NCBI GenBank assembly: GCA_022616595.1
Contig: JAKEEL010000029.1
Coordinates: forward strand, 1 to 8,637
Direction of reading: 5' to 3'
DNA from: Methylococcaceae bacterium
GTDB taxonomy: Bacteria; Pseudomonadota; Gammaproteobacteria; Methylococcales; UBA1147
Length of the DNA stretch: 8,637 bases
Of this stretch, positions 6,346-8,637 are shown piece by piece; within the stretch, counting starts at the first letter, position 1; every line of letters starts with the position of its first letter. The notes below the pieces were generated by a model. That model was given only the letters and a program-made list of their open reading frames with translations. It was not told the origin of the DNA and searched no databases. The translations under genes were made by a program, and so were the position numbers.

Positions 6346-7116
6346 ATGTTCAACAAAATCAGAGCCGATATCCAGTGCGTTTTCGAACGCGACCCCGCCG
6401 CTCAAAGCGTTCCCGAAATTCTGGTTGCCTACCCCGGACTGCACGCGATCGTTTTCCACAGGGTCAGCCATGCCTTATGGCGATCCGGTCTGAAATGGCT
6501 CGGGCGGGTCCTGTCGCACCTCGCGCGTTTTCTGACCGGGATTGAAATCCATCCTGGCGCCGAGATCGGCGAGCGTTTGTTCATCGATCATGGCATGGGG
6601 GTGGTCATCGGCGAAACCGCGGTGATCGGAAACGATTGCACCCTGTACCACGGAGTCACGCTCGGCGGTACCACCTGGCACAAGGGCAAACGCCACCCGA
6701 CCCTCGGCGATGGTGTAGTAATCGGCGCGGGCGCGAAAATTCTGGGCCCGATCGTGGTGGGAAACGGGGCGCGGGTGGGTTCGAATTCGGTGGTGTTAAA
6801 AGACATCCCCGCGAATGCAACCGTGGTCGGAATACCCGGACACATTGTTTCGCCGAATAAGCGAAAAGTCTCGCCGCACCGCGAGGCGATGGCGAATAAG
6901 ATAGGCTTCGATGCCTATGGCGCGACCAAGGATATGCCCGACCCGGTCGCCGATGCGATCAATCACATGCTGGATCATTTGCACCTGATGGACCGGCAAC
7001 TCGAGTGCATCACCCAAGTCTTAAAGGAACATGGGATTGAATGTGAAAAAATGGCGATTCCGAAACTGGCCGATTTGGAAATCGAAACGGGAGGGGGAAA
7101 AGGCCCGAACGATTGA
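6346..7116 (+). CDS. cysE: serine O-acetyltransferase, short form (CysE/EpsC type)
   Basis: It transfers acetyl from acetyl-CoA to L-serine to give O-acetylserine, the committed step of cysteine synthesis. The 256 residues comprise a short helical N-terminal region (1-60), a left-handed beta-helix of hexapeptide repeats (about 64-165) and a helical C-terminal extension (170-256). IDHGMGVVIGETA (80-92) carries the catalytic histidine H82. HGVTLGGT (102-109) and RHP (116-118) match the substrate and CoA loops, and GIPGHIV (162-168) ends the helix. The long N-terminal domain of E. coli CysE is absent, as in Bacillus-like and many proteobacterial short forms. The protein ends GKGPND, not with the terminal isoleucine that docks into cysteine synthase in the classical complex. 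The ATG follows AGG (6341-6343) very closely. It shares a likely transcript with trmJ. The iscR gene that often follows it is not here; the next gene is convergent, 26 bases away. Confidence 0.94.
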   Translation: MFNKIRADIQCVFERDPAAQSVPEILVAYPGLHAIVFHRVSHALWRSGLKWLGRVLSHLARFLTGIEIHPGAEIGERLFIDHGMGVVIGETAVIGNDCTLYHGVTLGGTTWHKGKRHPTLGDGVVIGAGAKILGPIVVGNGARVGSNSVVLKDIPANATVVGIPGHIVSPNKRKVSPHREAMANKIGFDAYGATKDMPDPVADAINHMLDHLHLMDRQLECITQVLKEHGIECEKMAIPKLADLEIETGGGKGPND

Positions 7117-7142
7117 ATCCCGCGCGTTCTGTCGGGACGGGC

Positions 7143-8357
7143 TCAGCCTTCCGAATCGATGTAATTGACCCACTGCCTGCCCGGATCCCGAGTGCCGCTG
7201 TATTGCTGGGCCTTTAGAAACGAATCCCGGGCCTGTTCGTGAAAATGCAGTTCATAGCAACTGATTCCGTATAAAAGGTGTGCGCTTCCCGGATTCTTCA
7301 GCCCTCCCTTGCGGATGGCTTCCGAGAGTTCCGCCTGGGCATCCTTCCATTTTCGCTGCTCGACATGGATCTGGCCGGCCCGGAAGTCCAATTCTCCGGT
7401 AGGATGCGATTTCGATGCTTTTTTCAAGGCCGAAACGGCGCGGTCGAATTCCCGGGCCTGCGACCACGCGTTCGCCGCTTTTTCCCAGTTTGCCGAGTTG
7501 TTGGCCAAGCGGCCCGAGGCAAGCTCCTTTTCCAGCAATTCAGCGGCCCGGTAGGGCGCATTCAGATAGGACATCAGGCTGGCCAGATTCAGGATTTCTT
7601 CGGCACTGCCGATCAATCCTTCCCGATAAGCCAGTTCGTTCACGGCCAGGGCCTGATTGTACTGGTTCATCTGCTGGTACATCGCGGTCAACTGCAGCCA
7701 ATATTGCTTGTTCGGGGGAAATTTTTCGATCAATTGCTTTAACACTTTCGCGCTTTCTTGATAATTTTGAGCCTCGTAGTACATGGCCAGCAGCGTCTTG
7801 TACCAGCTTTCGGCCGCATCCATTTTCCCGGCGATCGCCTCGCGCAAAAAGGCCGCGGATTTTTCATATTGCTTGAGCCGGGCGTAGACATTCGCGAGCA
7901 GGAAATAATGCTGTGCGCTCGGGTTGACCTGTTTCAGTCCGGATTCCAGCAAGGAAGCGGCTTTGCTGAATTGATTCAGCACAACGTAGATTTCACCGAG
8001 ATTCCAGCGAGCCAGTTCCGCCTGATCTTTGGGGAGCAGATTGGTCGCGAGACATTTCTCGAGAGCCTGTGCGGCTTCCCGGTAATTTCCCTGCCGGGCA
8101 TATACCGAGGCGATCGAGCGCAGAATCACCGCTTTGTCCAGACTGCCTTCCGCGAGCTGTGCATTCATCTTGTTCAGATCGTTCAGAGCCTCGGAATAGG
8201 CCGACTCGTCCAGCAACCGGTCGACCCGCTCCAGCAGTTTGTAGGTTTCCGGCTCGACCGTCGCCGGCTTGCCGTCCGCGGGCGCGGTCGAAAGACTCAG
8301 TATCGACATGCCGGCAATCATCGCCGCAGCTGTTAGCAATTTATGGATCGTGGCCAT
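7143..8357 (-). CDS. exported TPR-repeat protein of a TonB2-type cluster
   Basis: This 404-residue protein has an N-terminal signal peptide (basic start, hydrophobic 7-24, likely cleavage after the APA at 25-27) and then about nine tetratricopeptide repeats covering residues 74-387, with spacers of roughly 35 residues. No lipobox cysteine and no catalytic motif is seen, so it is probably a soluble periplasmic scaffold. The ATG at 8357 is chosen over the in-frame ATG at 8411. It gives a clean signal peptide, follows GGAC (8362-8365, minus strand) at four bases, and overlaps the end of tonB by only 17 bases, the mark of translational coupling. In Vibrio and related bacteria a TPR protein gene follows tonB2 after ttpC, exbB2 and exbD2, and this pair matches that tail. 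The likely role is assisting TonB-dependent uptake in the periplasm; this rests on context, not on sequence motifs. Confidence 0.88.
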   Translation of the reverse strand: MATIHKLLTAAAMIAGMSILSLSTAPADGKPATVEPETYKLLERVDRLLDESAYSEALNDLNKMNAQLAEGSLDKAVILRSIASVYARQGNYREAAQALEKCLATNLLPKDQAELARWNLGEIYVVLNQFSKAASLLESGLKQVNPSAQHYFLLANVYARLKQYEKSAAFLREAIAGKMDAAESWYKTLLAMYYEAQNYQESAKVLKQLIEKFPPNKQYWLQLTAMYQQMNQYNQALAVNELAYREGLIGSAEEILNLASLMSYLNAPYRAAELLEKELASGRLANNSANWEKAANAWSQAREFDRAVSALKKASKSHPTGELDFRAGQIHVEQRKWKDAQAELSEAIRKGGLKNPGSAHLLYGISCYELHFHEQARDSFLKAQQYSGTRDPGRQWVNYIDSEG

Positions 8358-8637
8358 TCTTGTCCAATTTGAATACCAGTTCCTGGACCGCGCGCTGTTC
8401 GACCGCCACATTATCGATGATCTTCGGTTTGAATATCCATTCGCCGACCGCCCGGATCGCGCTTCGATCGAACACGCCGTCCGGATTGGATTCCACCACC
8501 ACCGGATCGATTACATGACCCCGGGCATCGATCGTAAATTCAACGCGAACCCAACCCTCGATGCGCCTTCTCTGCGCCCGTACGGGGTATATCGGCGGGA
8601 CCCTGAAAATCGGTACCAGGCCGGAACTGATCGTTCC
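8341..8637 (-). CDS. tonB: energy transducer TonB, C-terminal domain (partial, runs off window)
   Basis: An open minus-strand frame enters at the window edge and stops with TAA at 8341-8343, giving the last 98 residues. They match the TonB C-terminal domain: PPIYPVRAQRRRIEGWV, then VEFTIDARGHV, then SNPDGVFDRSAIRA, then WIFKP. This periplasmic domain contacts the TonB box of outer-membrane receptors and carries proton-motive energy from ExbB/ExbD to drive uptake of siderophores, vitamin B12 or glycans. The N-terminal membrane anchor and proline-rich spacer lie outside the window. The 17-base overlap with the TPR gene indicates one transcript. The short conserved domain and the TPR partner suggest the TonB2 kind; the symbol is given for the family, and the paralogue number cannot be decided. 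I would expect exbD and exbB genes just beyond the right edge. Confidence 0.92.
   Translation of the reverse strand, partial: GTISSGLVPIFRVPPIYPVRAQRRRIEGWVRVEFTIDARGHVIDPVVVESNPDGVFDRSAIRAVGEWIFKPKIIDNVAVEQRAVQELVFKLDKNGHDP

Noticed and set aside
7118..7137. Intrinsic terminator between cysE and the TPR gene
   Set aside because: TCCCG and CGGGA can pair over only five bases around a ten-base loop and no T-run follows, which is too weak to call.
8358..8411. Earlier ATG for the TPR protein
   Set aside because: It would put 18 polar, arginine-rich residues before the signal peptide and deepen the overlap with tonB. The ATG at 8357 has a ribosome site and gives a normal signal peptide.
1..8637. 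CRISPR array, phage genes, toxin-antitoxin or defence system
   Set aside because: No regularly spaced repeats, capsid, integrase, nuclease or small toxin-antitoxin pair could be found in any frame that I inspected.

Overview
The window looks like chromosome of a mid-to-high-GC gammaproteobacterium. SuhB and TrmJ read through at nearly full length against my memory of the E. coli proteins, including identical start contexts. The order suhB (-), trmJ (+), cysE (+) is common in that class. A TonB/TPR gene pair at the right edge resembles the tail of a Vibrio-type TonB2 cluster. Genus and species cannot be read from this sequence.

Left part (1-2382) looks accessory. It holds a cobalamin-binding radical SAM enzyme of unknown substrate (225-1925). 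Downstream is a gene-poor stretch with a strong 13-bp hairpin (1962-1995) and a frameshifted, truncated C-terminal remnant of an ISNCY-type transposase (about 2139-2302, minus strand). A few hand-counted 60-base lines of the radical SAM gene are 40-58 % GC (541-600: 24/60; 1261-1320: 35/60; 1681-1740: 29/60). Lines counted in the core genes are higher (4081-4140: 40/60; 6541-6600: 33/60; 6721-6780: 42/60). This fits, but does not prove, acquisition of the left part.

Middle part (2383-4546) has two divergent genes. One is a small two-helix membrane protein of unknown function (2383-2829, -). The other encodes a cytoplasmic FHA domain, one membrane helix and a periplasmic lytic transglycosylase domain in a single chain (3023-4546, +). 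The second gene has a near-consensus sigma-70 promoter placed so that its transcript would start at, or 1-2 bases from, the ATG, so it is predicted to be leaderless.

Right part (4591-8637) is core metabolism and envelope energy supply. It contains suhB (inositol monophosphatase and rRNA antitermination factor), trmJ (tRNA position-32 2'-O-methyltransferase, TTG start) and cysE (short-form serine acetyltransferase). Convergent with these is a TPR lipid-free exported protein whose start codon overlaps the end of a tonB gene that runs off the window. The iscR gene that often follows cysE in this neighbourhood is absent. I see no CRISPR array, intact mobile element, rRNA or tRNA, and no convincing wholly new system. 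The items most worth a second look are the FHA-transglycosylase with its leaderless promoter and the radical SAM enzyme with its unassigned C-terminal tail.
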